From NCBI RefSeq assembly GCF_003815775.1, contig NZ_CP033926.1:1488001-1552000 (forward strand): a stretch of 64,000 nt of DNA. Direction: 5' to 3'. The position numbers and the translations under genes were made by a program. The notes beneath the pieces were generated by a model. It saw only the letters and a list, made by a program, of their open reading frames with translations. It did not search any database and had not been told where the DNA came from. Positions 51,876-60,237 of this stretch are shown in pieces; the first letter of the stretch is position 1, and every line of letters starts with the position of its first letter. The DNA comes from Chryseobacterium joostei. Its GTDB lineage: Bacteria > Bacteroidota > Bacteroidia > Flavobacteriales > Weeksellaceae.

Positions 51876-52913
51876 ATGATGAAGACAAAATTATTTTTCG
51901 CATTAACTATTTCTACACTATTATCCATCAATACAAAAGCACAAAAGAATAATCAATATTCCCATAAAATAGACAGCATAATAACCGCTTCTACTCCATT
52001 GAAATTTAATGGTGTTGTTTTCGTTTCTCAAAATGGAAAAACAAAATACCTGAAAGCCAATGGTTATAAGGATTTTGAAAAGAAAATTGCTTTAAAAATT
52101 GATGATCAGTTTGAAGTCATGTCGAACTCAAAACAAGTTACCGCTGTTTTAATTTTACAGGCAGCAGAACAAGGAAAGGTTGATCTTCAGACACCTATTA
52201 AAAAATATTTACCTACCATTACCCAATCCTGGGCAGATTCCGTAACCATACACCATCTTCTGAACCACACACACGGAATTGTAGATCTTGATAAACCCGT
52301 TGCATTCAAAACCGGCTCACAATTCAAATACGGTAACTTATCCTACATGCTTTTAGGTGAAATTCTTCAAAATACCACCGGTAAAAGCTTTACAAAACTT
52401 GCAAGTTCTCTTTTCAAAAAGCTGAAAATGGAGAAAACATTTATTTATAATACTAAAGACAAGCAATCTCTTGTTCCCGGTTATATGAGTGAGAATAATC
52501 AGTTCAAGAAAGTTGAAAACTCCTTTTTAAATGATAAAATTGCCCCTGCTGCAGGAGTTATATCCACCGTTCAGGATCTTGCAAAATGGGATGATGCCTT
52601 ATTTAAAGGAAAACTTCTTTCTCCAAAATTCCAAAAGTTGATTCTTACCCCTTCTACAACCTCTCAACATAATGTTTTTGGAAAAGAAAGCATGGGATTT
52701 GGCTACAACATCAGGTTCATCAAAGAAGCAGGTCTTGATTATTATGCTGTGACAGGTCTTGGAGACGGATTTACATGCCTCAATGTATACTTCCCATCCA
52801 CAGATACCAGTTTGATTGTTCTTGAAAATCAAATGCCGAAAAGCAGTGAACATTGGAGTTTTAAGGAAGCTGCCATCAAAAATGCAGTTCTGAAAGGTAT
52901 TACTTCAAAATAG
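51876..52913 (+). CDS. secreted serine hydrolase, class C beta-lactamase-like family
   Basis: The start at 51876 or 51879 is used because it opens a signal peptide (LLSINTKAQ). Longer in-frame starts lie inside the previous gene. The protein has about 345 residues. Motifs: SNSK (Ser83, Lys86), YGN (in FKYGNLSYM) and an LNHTHGIVD region. Relatives are esterases and DD-peptidase-like enzymes rather than proven lactamases. It is coupled to the class A lactamase gene by a 4-nt gap. Confidence 0.85.
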   Translation: MMKTKLFFALTISTLLSINTKAQKNNQYSHKIDSIITASTPLKFNGVVFVSQNGKTKYLKANGYKDFEKKIALKIDDQFEVMSNSKQVTAVLILQAAEQGKVDLQTPIKKYLPTITQSWADSVTIHHLLNHTHGIVDLDKPVAFKTGSQFKYGNLSYMLLGEILQNTTGKSFTKLASSLFKKLKMEKTFIYNTKDKQSLVPGYMSENNQFKKVENSFLNDKIAPAAGVISTVQDLAKWDDALFKGKLLSPKFQKLILTPSTTSQHNVFGKESMGFGYNIRFIKEAGLDYYAVTGLGDGFTCLNVYFPSTDTSLIVLENQMPKSSEHWSFKEAAIKNAVLKGITSK

Positions 52914-52931
52914 ATCAGAAACAACAATATA

Positions 52932-52963
52932 AAAAGGCAGTTCCCATTTCGGGGCTGCCTTTT
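52932..52963 (+). terminator. intrinsic terminator
   Basis: AAAAGGCAG pairs with CTGCCTTTT around TTCCCATTTCGGGG, itself partly paired (CCC with GGG). Confidence 0.85.
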
Positions 52964-53000
52964 CCTTATCTTAAATATTTTTATTTTCCTGCATTTCTAC

Positions 53001-53663
53001 AATCCCTGCTGAAAATCAATGATTTTCCTGCATCTTAAAAACAGTAAGCTATTATAATTTCTTGCGCCTTTGCGTTGATCCAAAAACAAATCTTTCAAAA
53101 AGAAACTATTCAAGATTATCTTGTGATTACCTCATTTTTTCTCACAGATTTTTAGGATTGTTGGAAAAATGCAAAGACGCGAAGATTTTGAAAAAAAGAC
53201 TTTGATAAGGCGCAAAGATTTTATCTCCGATAAAATTGAACATTGTATATTTTAGCTTCTAATCATTTTATTTAAGCTAAAAACCATTCATAATCCTTGC
53301 TGAAAATCAATGATTTTCTTGCGTCTTAAAAACAGTAAGCCATTACAATTTCTTGCGCCTTTGCGTTGATCCAAAAACAAATCTTTCAAAAAGAAACTAT
53401 TCAAGATTATCTTGTGATTACCTCATTTTTTCTCACAGATTTTTAGGATTGTTGGAAAAATGCAAAGACGCGAAGATTTTGAAAAAAACGACTTTGATAA
53501 GGCGCAAAGATTTTATCTCCGATAAAATTGAACATTGTATATTTTAGGTTCTAATCATTTTATTTAAGCTAAAAACCATCCATAATCCTTGCTGAAAATC
53601 AATGATTTTCTTGCGTCTTAAAAACAGTAAGTCATTGCCTTTGCGTTTTCCAAAAACAAATCT
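53001..53663. repeat. 292-bp tandem intergenic repeat, 2.2 copies
   Basis: Unit 1 runs about 53001-53291, unit 2 about 53292-53583, and a partial third 53584-53663 with an internal deletion. Each begins AATCC(C/T)TGCTGAAAATCAATG, with palindrome GAAAATCA-A-TGATTTTC, and contains the CGCCTTTGCGTTGATCC and GGCGCAAAGATTTTAT blocks common between Flavobacteriia genes. Units 1 and 2 differ by few bases, so the duplication is recent. No gene. Confidence 0.85.
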
Positions 53664-53672
53664 TTGAATAAA

Positions 53673-54794
53673 TTACAGAAAATGATCTTTCAATACTTTT
53701 GACTTAATCACTGTAAAGGGCTTTTCAATCACAAACCTATACACTAAGCCGCCTGCAATACATGCTAGAAAACAGACAATCAAACATACACCATCCGAAG
53801 TCGGAATATCAAAACGTTCAAAAATATTCTGAACAATATGAATAATCCCCTTATGCGAAAGGTAAATAGCATAGGACAAAGCTGCCAATTGTGAGGTAAT
53901 ATAAAGTTTCTTCCGCGAAAGAAATGAAGATTCTGAAATAGCTGACATAACGATCATTCCGTAGCTCATAGCCACCAACGTGAACCCAAATACAGAAGCA
54001 TTCTTTGAAGCCTGTTCATTGCAAATCCAAAAGGAAATTCCCAGAAATACCATCCCAAAAAGAAAGAGCCTATTCCCATGACGATGAACCCTATTTTTAA
54101 AAAGCGAAGAATATTGTATTAAATACCCAATCAGAACACCAACTCCAAGTCCATCCAGCCTTGCATGGGTCGGATAATATATTTTCATGTACCACAAACA
54201 CCAGAATTCCAGAGAATTATCATCCAAGACAGCAATAGTTTCATTCCAGGTCACCCACCTTAGCATCATCGAAAAGGCAATAAGAAAAACAATTAAAACA
54301 GCAAGATATTTAAACAGTTTTATGGGCATTAAAATCAAGAGCAGTAAAGGAAGTATAAGATAAAACTGTTCTTCAATACACAAAGACCACGCATGGGAAA
54401 ACGTTCCCTGATCAATGACATTCAACCCATAATTTTGAGTAAATGTAACAAACTTCCATAAAGGTGGCAGCGCTTCCCTTTCTCTGAAAAAAGGAATGGT
54501 AAAATAAAGGAAAACAGTAAAAAGATAAGAGGGAATAATCCTAAAAAAACGCTTAATATAAAATGTTTTCAAGCTAATTGTCCCTCTACTTTCCATCTCT
54601 CTAAACAGCTGACTCGAAATAAGGAAACCGCTTAAAACAAAAAACAGATCAACACCAGTCCAGCCAAACTTCCCAACGGTTTCAACCCAAACAGGATGTT
54701 TAAAGGCACGATAATGATATAATAAAACCAGTAAAATAGCTAGGGCTCTCAGATTATCCAATCCATAAAGCCTTTCAGGTCGTTCTGTTCTCAT
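53673..54794 (-). CDS. acyltransferase 3 family membrane protein
   Basis: From ATG at 54794 (an in-frame ATG 54824 would add 10 residues) the protein has about 373 residues. The acyltransferase 3 pattern is YGLDNLRALAILLVLLYHYR with Arg and His, then GVDLFFVLSGFLISSQLF and a later FSHAWSLCIEEQFYLILP. About ten membrane helices. Such enzymes O-acylate surface polysaccharides or peptidoglycan, or other lipids. It stands alone beside the tandem repeat. Confidence 0.9.
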   Translation of the reverse strand: MRTERPERLYGLDNLRALAILLVLLYHYRAFKHPVWVETVGKFGWTGVDLFFVLSGFLISSQLFREMESRGTISLKTFYIKRFFRIIPSYLFTVFLYFTIPFFREREALPPLWKFVTFTQNYGLNVIDQGTFSHAWSLCIEEQFYLILPLLLLILMPIKLFKYLAVLIVFLIAFSMMLRWVTWNETIAVLDDNSLEFWCLWYMKIYYPTHARLDGLGVGVLIGYLIQYSSLFKNRVHRHGNRLFLFGMVFLGISFWICNEQASKNASVFGFTLVAMSYGMIVMSAISESSFLSRKKLYITSQLAALSYAIYLSHKGIIHIVQNIFERFDIPTSDGVCLIVCFLACIAGGLVYRFVIEKPFTVIKSKVLKDHFL

Positions 54795-54976
54795 ATTTTT
54801 TACTGCAAATATTACTAGATTCATTTATATTTTTTCAGTAGAGATACAGAAAGCAGCCAATTCAATTTTAATGGTAAAATATGCAGTTTGCATGCTCACC
54901 GTTGTTATTGGTCATTATTTTATTGTTGTTTACTTCAAATTCATACACTCTATTTTAAGTTTTCCTATTTTTGAAG

Positions 54977-56038
54977 ATGATGAAAACCGGAATAGGAATA
55001 CATTTCAGACAAACTTTATACTTCCAGCTATTCTTCTGGGTTGCCCTATTTTTGTTTGGAATTGCAAGATCCTATGGCGAATATAGCGATGGCATCCTTA
55101 AGGAGCTGGTTATTTACAATTTCTGCCACTGGATTTTTCAGATTATGGGAGCCAATTTTATTTACTATATCTTGATTAGTCATTTTTTTGACAGAAAAAA
55201 GTATGTTGAATTTTCAATTGCTCTTATGGTAAGTCTGTATGCCATTTCGGTGATCAACAGGATTTTTATTGTTTATATGGCAGAACCTTTTTTCATCAAT
55301 GAAACCAAAGACAGCCTTATGAGTATTTTTACAGACATTAGGTATCTTTTACTGCATTATACATTCCCGATTATCAGTGGAGCTTTTATCTTTATTTCGA
55401 TCATGTTTTTCATACGATATAAAGATGAAAAGGAAAATACCATGAAGCTACAAAAGGAAAAGGCCGAACTGGAGCTAAAGTCTCTTAAATCCCAGCTTAA
55501 TCCTCATTTTTTGTTCAATACATTAAATAATATTTATTCACTTTCAATTACTCATTCTGAAAAGACTTCTCAATCTATCAGCCAGCTTTCGGATATCTTG
55601 GATTACATTTTATACAAAGGACAGAAAAAATGGGTGCCTATTGCTGATGAGCTTACTATTATTGACCATTATATTGCTCTGGAAAGTCTTCGGTATCCTG
55701 ATAAAAGGCTAAAAATAACAAAACATGTCAATATAAAATCCTCCAGTTCTGTTCCACCACTTCTCTATCTTACCCTCGTAGAAAATGCCTTTAAGCATGG
55801 CGCAGGAAAAAGTTCAGAACCAACAGAAATAAAGATAACAGCAGAAACCAATAACAAGCAGTCCATTTTTAAAATTGAAAATACCTTTGAAAGTAATGAC
55901 AACAATGAAAAAGGAATTGGATTGCAAAACGTAAGAAAACAGCTGCAGTATCACTACCAAGAGCATTTTTTCTTTAATATTTCTCAGGAAAACAATATTT
56001 TTAACGTTGAAATAATCACTCCTGCACACTATGATTAA
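54977..56038 (+). CDS. LytS-like sensor histidine kinase
   Basis: The ATG at 54977 or 54980 is used; a TTG at 54971 adds 2 residues. About 353 residues with four membrane helices in the first 150 residues (LFFWVALFLFGIA, IMGANFIYYILISHFF and later). The phospho-acceptor domain has LKSQLNPHFLFNTLNNIYSL (acceptor His), and ATP binding is at LTLVENAFKHG and GIGLQNVRKQL. This is the LytS/YehU group that signals to a LytTR regulator. The next gene, overlapping by 8 nt, encodes that regulator. Confidence 0.9.
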   Translation: MMKTGIGIHFRQTLYFQLFFWVALFLFGIARSYGEYSDGILKELVIYNFCHWIFQIMGANFIYYILISHFFDRKKYVEFSIALMVSLYAISVINRIFIVYMAEPFFINETKDSLMSIFTDIRYLLLHYTFPIISGAFIFISIMFFIRYKDEKENTMKLQKEKAELELKSLKSQLNPHFLFNTLNNIYSLSITHSEKTSQSISQLSDILDYILYKGQKKWVPIADELTIIDHYIALESLRYPDKRLKITKHVNIKSSSSVPPLLYLTLVENAFKHGAGKSSEPTEIKITAETNNKQSIFKIENTFESNDNNEKGIGLQNVRKQLQYHYQEHFFFNISQENNIFNVEIITPAHYD

Positions 56039-56723
56039 CTGTATCATTGTAGATGATGAACCTCTGGCAGCAACATTACTGGAAAACCATATTTCCAAAA
56101 TTGACCATTTTAAACTGGTCGGAAAAGCTGAAAATGCCATGGAAGCCTATAAATTACTTCAGAACCAGAAAGTAGATCTGATGTTCCTTGATATTCATAT
56201 GCCTCACTTAAACGGTATTGATTTTTTGAGATCACTTTCTCAGAAACCAAAGACCATTTTCACAACAGCTTATCGTGATTTTGCCATTGAAGGCTTTGAA
56301 CTGGAGGCTGTAGATTACCTTTTGAAACCTATTACCTTTGAACGATTTTTCAAGTCTGTGGAACGCGTACTAAGAAATTCTGATCCCAAAGATGATTTTA
56401 TCATTCTAAAAACAGAGGGAATGCATCAGAAACTTACACTTTCAGAAATTGTTTATATAGAAAGTCAGGGAAATGACATTAAGGTAACAATGGCTTCCAA
56501 TGTGAGTTTTATCTCAAAGAGTAAAATAACAGATCTTGAATTTGCTCTTGTATCAAAGGGATTTGTTAGGATTCATAGATCCTTTATTATTAATGCAAGA
56601 TTTGTTTCTGCTTACAATAATAATGAAGTTCATCTGGGAGACCATAAGATTCCGATTGGTAGAAGTTATAAACAAGAATTTGATACTTTTACATCCTTTG
56701 TTTCAAAAAATAAATTATTATAA
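56031..56723 (+). CDS. LytTR family response regulator
   Basis: This 230-residue protein has a receiver domain with acidic VDDE at 8-10 and phospho-acceptor Asp54 in MFLDIHMPHL, and KP..F at 100-105. A LytTR DNA-binding domain follows from about residue 125 (IVYIESQGNDIKVTM, GFVRIHRSFIINARFVSAY). It is translated from an overlapping start with the histidine kinase gene. The pair is a two-component system. Targets are unknown. Confidence 0.92.
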   Translation: MINCIIVDDEPLAATLLENHISKIDHFKLVGKAENAMEAYKLLQNQKVDLMFLDIHMPHLNGIDFLRSLSQKPKTIFTTAYRDFAIEGFELEAVDYLLKPITFERFFKSVERVLRNSDPKDDFIILKTEGMHQKLTLSEIVYIESQGNDIKVTMASNVSFISKSKITDLEFALVSKGFVRIHRSFIINARFVSAYNNNEVHLGDHKIPIGRSYKQEFDTFTSFVSKNKLL

Positions 56724-57002
56724 TTAACCTTTAATAATTTATAATCATTTACTAATGGTTATTTTACATTTTTTCATTTAAGCTCATTGGTTTTCTATTG
56801 CTCTAAATATTTTTTTATTTCACACTTTAAAAATCTTTTTTCAAACTGTTTTTCAATACATTATATTGAAACACTCCCCCTACATCCGAGTGGAAACATC
56901 TTTACCCATCCTAAATTAAAACACTGTATAACAATACATTACATTTCTTAAACTTATTATTTAACCAATCTTTAACACCTTACAGATATTAAAAAAAAGT
57001 AT

Positions 57003-57010
57003 TACTTTTG
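57003..57010 (+). promoter_or_regulatory. -7 box (TACTTTTG) of the 57092 gene
   Basis: An exact TAnnTTTG box 82 nt before the ATG. No standard -33 box is seen. The rest of the 56724-57091 gap is AT-rich and without genes. Confidence 0.45.
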
Positions 57011-57091
57011 CGTAAATGAATAAAATTGCTTTTTAGCATTTTTATTAGTAAATTTATGTGCACCAATTTATAAAACATTAAAATTCATCTT

Positions 57092-57652
57092 ATGAGAAAA
57101 ATAATTCTACTTATTACATGCATGTTCAGTATTTCAGTTTTCTCTCAGATTAAAGTGTTGAAAAATGAAAGTTTGGTGGAAATAGGCAAAGACAACTCTG
57201 TTGGTTTATATAAAAAAGAAGACAAGTTTACTGTCAACTACCAGGACCTGAACACCAGCAACCTGAATACGATCAGATCTTTTTCATTTCAAAACCTGAA
57301 TGGGGACGTCGCAGGACTATATAAACTCATTCTGGACGGCTTTATATCTGCTCCCGAGGAAAATATAGTACTTGAGCTTCCTAATGACATTATTGAGCTT
57401 CATTATGAAAAGAACTATGGTAAGCCAACCGTACAATTCATCCAATACATTAACAAAAACCGTAAATACGTTGGAAAATCACAGTTTCTAACACAAAAAC
57501 AGGTTGACAAAATTTTCGGAAGAACCAACGGTAAGTATTCTATGTATGACAAGCCCGCTACCATTAACCAAGGTACAGCTACAAAAAGCACTAATACAGC
57601 TTCTACTGCTACCCCTGCGTCTGGTGGAGCCAAGAAAAAAGCAAGAAAATAA
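57092..57652 (+). CDS. secreted protein of unknown function with Thr/Ala/Lys tail
   Basis: This 186-residue protein has a signal peptide ending VFSQ at residue 19. The central part (KVLKNESLVEIGKDNSVGLYKKED, DIIELHYEKNYGKPTVQFIQY) has no recognised motif. The last 40 residues are low-complexity Thr/Ala/Lys and end AKKKARK, probably disordered. It is followed by a terminator and then the GldA-like gene. Confidence 0.65.
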   Translation: MRKIILLITCMFSISVFSQIKVLKNESLVEIGKDNSVGLYKKEDKFTVNYQDLNTSNLNTIRSFSFQNLNGDVAGLYKLILDGFISAPEENIVLELPNDIIELHYEKNYGKPTVQFIQYINKNRKYVGKSQFLTQKQVDKIFGRTNGKYSMYDKPATINQGTATKSTNTASTATPASGGAKKKARK

Positions 57653-57673
57653 CTATTATTTAAAAATATTGCG

Positions 57674-57702
57674 AAACTCATTCCATCGAATGAGTTTTTT
57701 AT
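57674..57702 (+). terminator. intrinsic terminator
   Basis: AAACTCATTC pairs with GAATGAGTTT around CATC, followed by T's. Confidence 0.85.
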
Positions 57703-57731
57703 TTTATTTTTGCAGAAAGACATTAAAAATT

Positions 57732-58436
57732 ATGCCGCTTCAGATAATCAATTTAACCAAAAAATTTGGTGAACAGACTGCCCTAGACAACATCAATATT
57801 TCTATTGAAAAAAATGAGATCATTGGTCTTCTTGGTCCCAACGGTGCCGGAAAGTCGACATTGATGAAATCCATTGTAGGCGCACTGAAAATTGATCAGG
57901 GAGAGATTATTTTTAATGGTTTAAATATTTCTGAAAATGAAATCCAGAGTAAGCAAAAAATAGGTTTTCTTCCTGAAAACAATCCGCTTTATCTGGAAAT
58001 GTATGTAAAGGAATATCTTCAGTTTGTAGCCAACATCCATAAAATCTCTGAAGCCAGAGTAGATGAAGTGATTGAACTGGTAGGAATTACTCCTGAAAAA
58101 TCAAAAAAAATCGGACAACTTTCCAAAGGATACAAACAACGTGTCGGATTGGCGCAAGCCATTATCCATCAGCCGGATCTGTTGATTCTTGATGAACCTA
58201 CCAACGGTTTGGATCCTAATCAGATTCTGGAAATCAGAAATGTGGTAAAAGAGATTGGCCAGCAAAAGACAGTTCTGCTTTCCACCCACATTATGCAGGA
58301 AGTGGAAGCGCTTTGCTCAAGGGTAATTCTTATTCATAAGGGAAATATTCTTCAGGACTGCCCTATTGATGAGTTCAAGGGGAAATTCAACAGCCTGGAA
58401 GAGGCATTTGCCAGCTATACTGCTGTTTCCAATTAA
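57732..58436 (+). CDS. gldA: ABC transporter ATP-binding protein, GldA-like
   Basis: The start at 57732 (MPLQIINLTKKFGEQTALD) gives 234 residues. Upstream ATGs reach back into the preceding gene and are unlikely. Complete ABC motifs: Walker A GPNGAGKST, Q-loop FLPENNPLYLEMYVKEYLQF, signature LSKGYKQRV, Walker B LLILDEPTNGLDPNQ, H-loop STHIM. The PENNPLY segment and layout resemble GldA of the gliding machinery, but it is shorter at the C-terminus. GldA works with GldF and GldG, which are not in this window, so the assignment is tentative. Confidence 0.75.
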   Translation: MPLQIINLTKKFGEQTALDNINISIEKNEIIGLLGPNGAGKSTLMKSIVGALKIDQGEIIFNGLNISENEIQSKQKIGFLPENNPLYLEMYVKEYLQFVANIHKISEARVDEVIELVGITPEKSKKIGQLSKGYKQRVGLAQAIIHQPDLLILDEPTNGLDPNQILEIRNVVKEIGQQKTVLLSTHIMQEVEALCSRVILIHKGNILQDCPIDEFKGKFNSLEEAFASYTAVSN

Positions 58437-58675
58437 AAATTCAACAGCTTTAAAAAGTTCCAAATTTTCTTTTAACACTTAAAATTATTTAAGTGACAAT
58501 CATTATGGAGGTAAAGTACAGCTAAGTATTTGAAATTTGAAACATCCTATTTCTCGGGAATGGTGGAAAATCAAAAGATTTGAAAATATTTTCAGCACCT
58601 ATCTCATCATAATAATCCTAAAAAATGGCGTCATATTTGATGGTGTTTGAAATGTTAACCAATAACCATTATAAT

Positions 58676-59116
58676 ATGATTAAGTATTTATTATTAGGAG
58701 CTTTTTCATTAGCTCAGTTTTCTTTTGCCTATGCAAAGGAAATCCCGAATGACTTAAAAACCACCAGTGTTTCTCTTCATTCAACTTTTCAAAAAATACC
58801 TAAGACGGTAATCATTAAAACCAAAAAGTTTAAGATCAGAATTGATAAGCAGCCTAACGGTAAATATCTTTATCAATCCTGGAATGCCAATGCAAAAATT
58901 ACGGCCAAACCAAGCATGATTATCAGTGATGGTGAACTGATTCCTGATGGAACGGGAGGAAATTATTATATCAACTTCAATAATGATGGCCATAGCTACC
59001 AGATTTGGAGAAATTACCTTACTGATTCAGCCAAGAAAGCACCTTACACCCTAGTTGTTTACGATACAAATGATCAGGAAATTGTACGCCAGGACGGACA
59101 GGTAGTAAAAAATTAA
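58676..59116 (+). CDS. small secreted protein of unknown function
   Basis: The start at 58676 opens a signal peptide (LLLGAFSLAQFSFAYAKE), giving about 146 residues. Longer in-frame starts lack one. The mature chain is beta-rich (KKFKIRIDKQPNGKYLYQSWNANAK, GGNYYINFNNDGHSYQIWRNYL). I recognise no family. It ends with a hairpin terminator at 59136. Confidence 0.65.
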   Translation: MIKYLLLGAFSLAQFSFAYAKEIPNDLKTTSVSLHSTFQKIPKTVIIKTKKFKIRIDKQPNGKYLYQSWNANAKITAKPSMIISDGELIPDGTGGNYYINFNNDGHSYQIWRNYLTDSAKKAPYTLVVYDTNDQEIVRQDGQVVKN

Positions 59117-59135
59117 TTTCAGATTAGTTTGAACA

Positions 59136-59171
59136 GATGCTGGAAGAGAAGCTCCTTTTCCGGCATCTTTT
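59136..59171. terminator. terminator
   Basis: GATGCTGGAA pairs with TTCCGGCATC (one T-G wobble) around a GA-rich loop, followed by TTTTTATT. It lies between convergent genes. Confidence 0.8.
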
Positions 59172-59173
59172 TA

Positions 59174-59974
59174 TTATGCACCGGATTGACTTAATCCTAT
59201 CAGAAAACGACTGCCATCATAACTTTCTTTTGCAGCTTCATATCCGATATTAAAAATCTGTTCAAGACGGTCCTTTCCGCGTTCAAATGTCCCGTAGGTT
59301 GCCAACTTTTGGGAAGATATGAACCAGTCACAGTAATCGAACTTTACTTTTTCTATTCTATAAGAAAGAAGATCATAAGAACGGGAGACAATAGCCTTAA
59401 TTGAATTCAGATCTTTGATCTTGGCTTCATTGGGCGGTGACACAAATACACCAATAAGTTTATCACATTCATCCCTTATGATATCTGCAGGAAAATTATT
59501 CAGAACACCTCCGTCACAATACATTTCCTCTCCAATAATGTAAGGGGTTGTAATTCCGGGGATAGAACATGAAGCAATAATGGCATCCACGACTTCAAAA
59601 TCTCTATCAAAAATCTTCTGGGTTCCACCCACCAGTTCTGTGGCTACAATCTTCACTTCAATATCCAAATCACCCAATTTCATATCATGAAAAATAGGTC
59701 TTAAATAGTTCCTGAAAATAACTGATGACACCAATCCCGGCTGGTTAAAAGCAAAATGCTTCCAGTTGAAAAAATATACAGAATTGAAAAATTCCAGAAT
59801 TTCATCCGGAGTTTTTCCGATAGCATGAAGGCAACCAACAATAGAGCCCGCGCTACAGCATGAAAGAGTATCTACTTCTATATTCTTTTCCTTTAAGAAT
59901 TTTAATACCCCTGCATGAGCGATGCCCTTGGTACCGCCGCCTGACAAAACTAGTCCTACTTTCTCAAAATTCAT
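59174..59974 (-). CDS. patatin-like phospholipase
   Basis: This 266-residue protein has patatin motifs: oxyanion GGGTKGIAHAGVL at 12-24, the nucleophile elbow SCCSAGSIV near residue 39 (a GxSxG motif with Cys in place of the first Gly), and the catalytic Asp in DGGVLNNFP near 153. There is no signal peptide. Such enzymes hydrolyse acyl chains from lipids. The Cys-for-Gly substitution is unusual and may reduce or alter activity. It is a single gene. Confidence 0.85.
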   Translation of the reverse strand: MNFEKVGLVLSGGGTKGIAHAGVLKFLKEKNIEVDTLSCCSAGSIVGCLHAIGKTPDEILEFFNSVYFFNWKHFAFNQPGLVSSVIFRNYLRPIFHDMKLGDLDIEVKIVATELVGGTQKIFDRDFEVVDAIIASCSIPGITTPYIIGEEMYCDGGVLNNFPADIIRDECDKLIGVFVSPPNEAKIKDLNSIKAIVSRSYDLLSYRIEKVKFDYCDWFISSQKLATYGTFERGKDRLEQIFNIGYEAAKESYDGSRFLIGLSQSGA

Positions 59975-60163
59975 AGAATAAATGTATGAAAACGGCTTGA
60001 TATAATGAGGTTAATTTTTATAAATATGCTGATTTTAAAGTTATTTTAACAAAAACTTGTTTTTAAAAATGAATGAAAATAACTGTTTTTAAAATTTACT
60101 TAACTTAACTGATCATAAAATACGCTGGTATTTTGATACAAAACGGGCATCTATAATAAAAAA

Positions 60164-60213
60164 ATACGCTCATAAATATTCAATGAAATATTCATGAGCG
60201 TAAAAAGATTTTA
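60164..60213 (-). terminator. terminator of the S9 peptidase gene
   Basis: TACGCTCAT...AATATT pairs with AATATT...ATGAGCGTA around CAATGA. Read on the minus strand, T's follow. Confidence 0.8.
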
Positions 60214-60237
60214 GACTGATAATTTTAGCTTGACATC

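Noticed and set aside
57504-57731. Longer start for the ABC ATPase, back into the preceding gene
   Set aside because: It would add 76 residues without family similarity. The terminator at 57674 lies within it, and the ATG at 57732 fits the family start.
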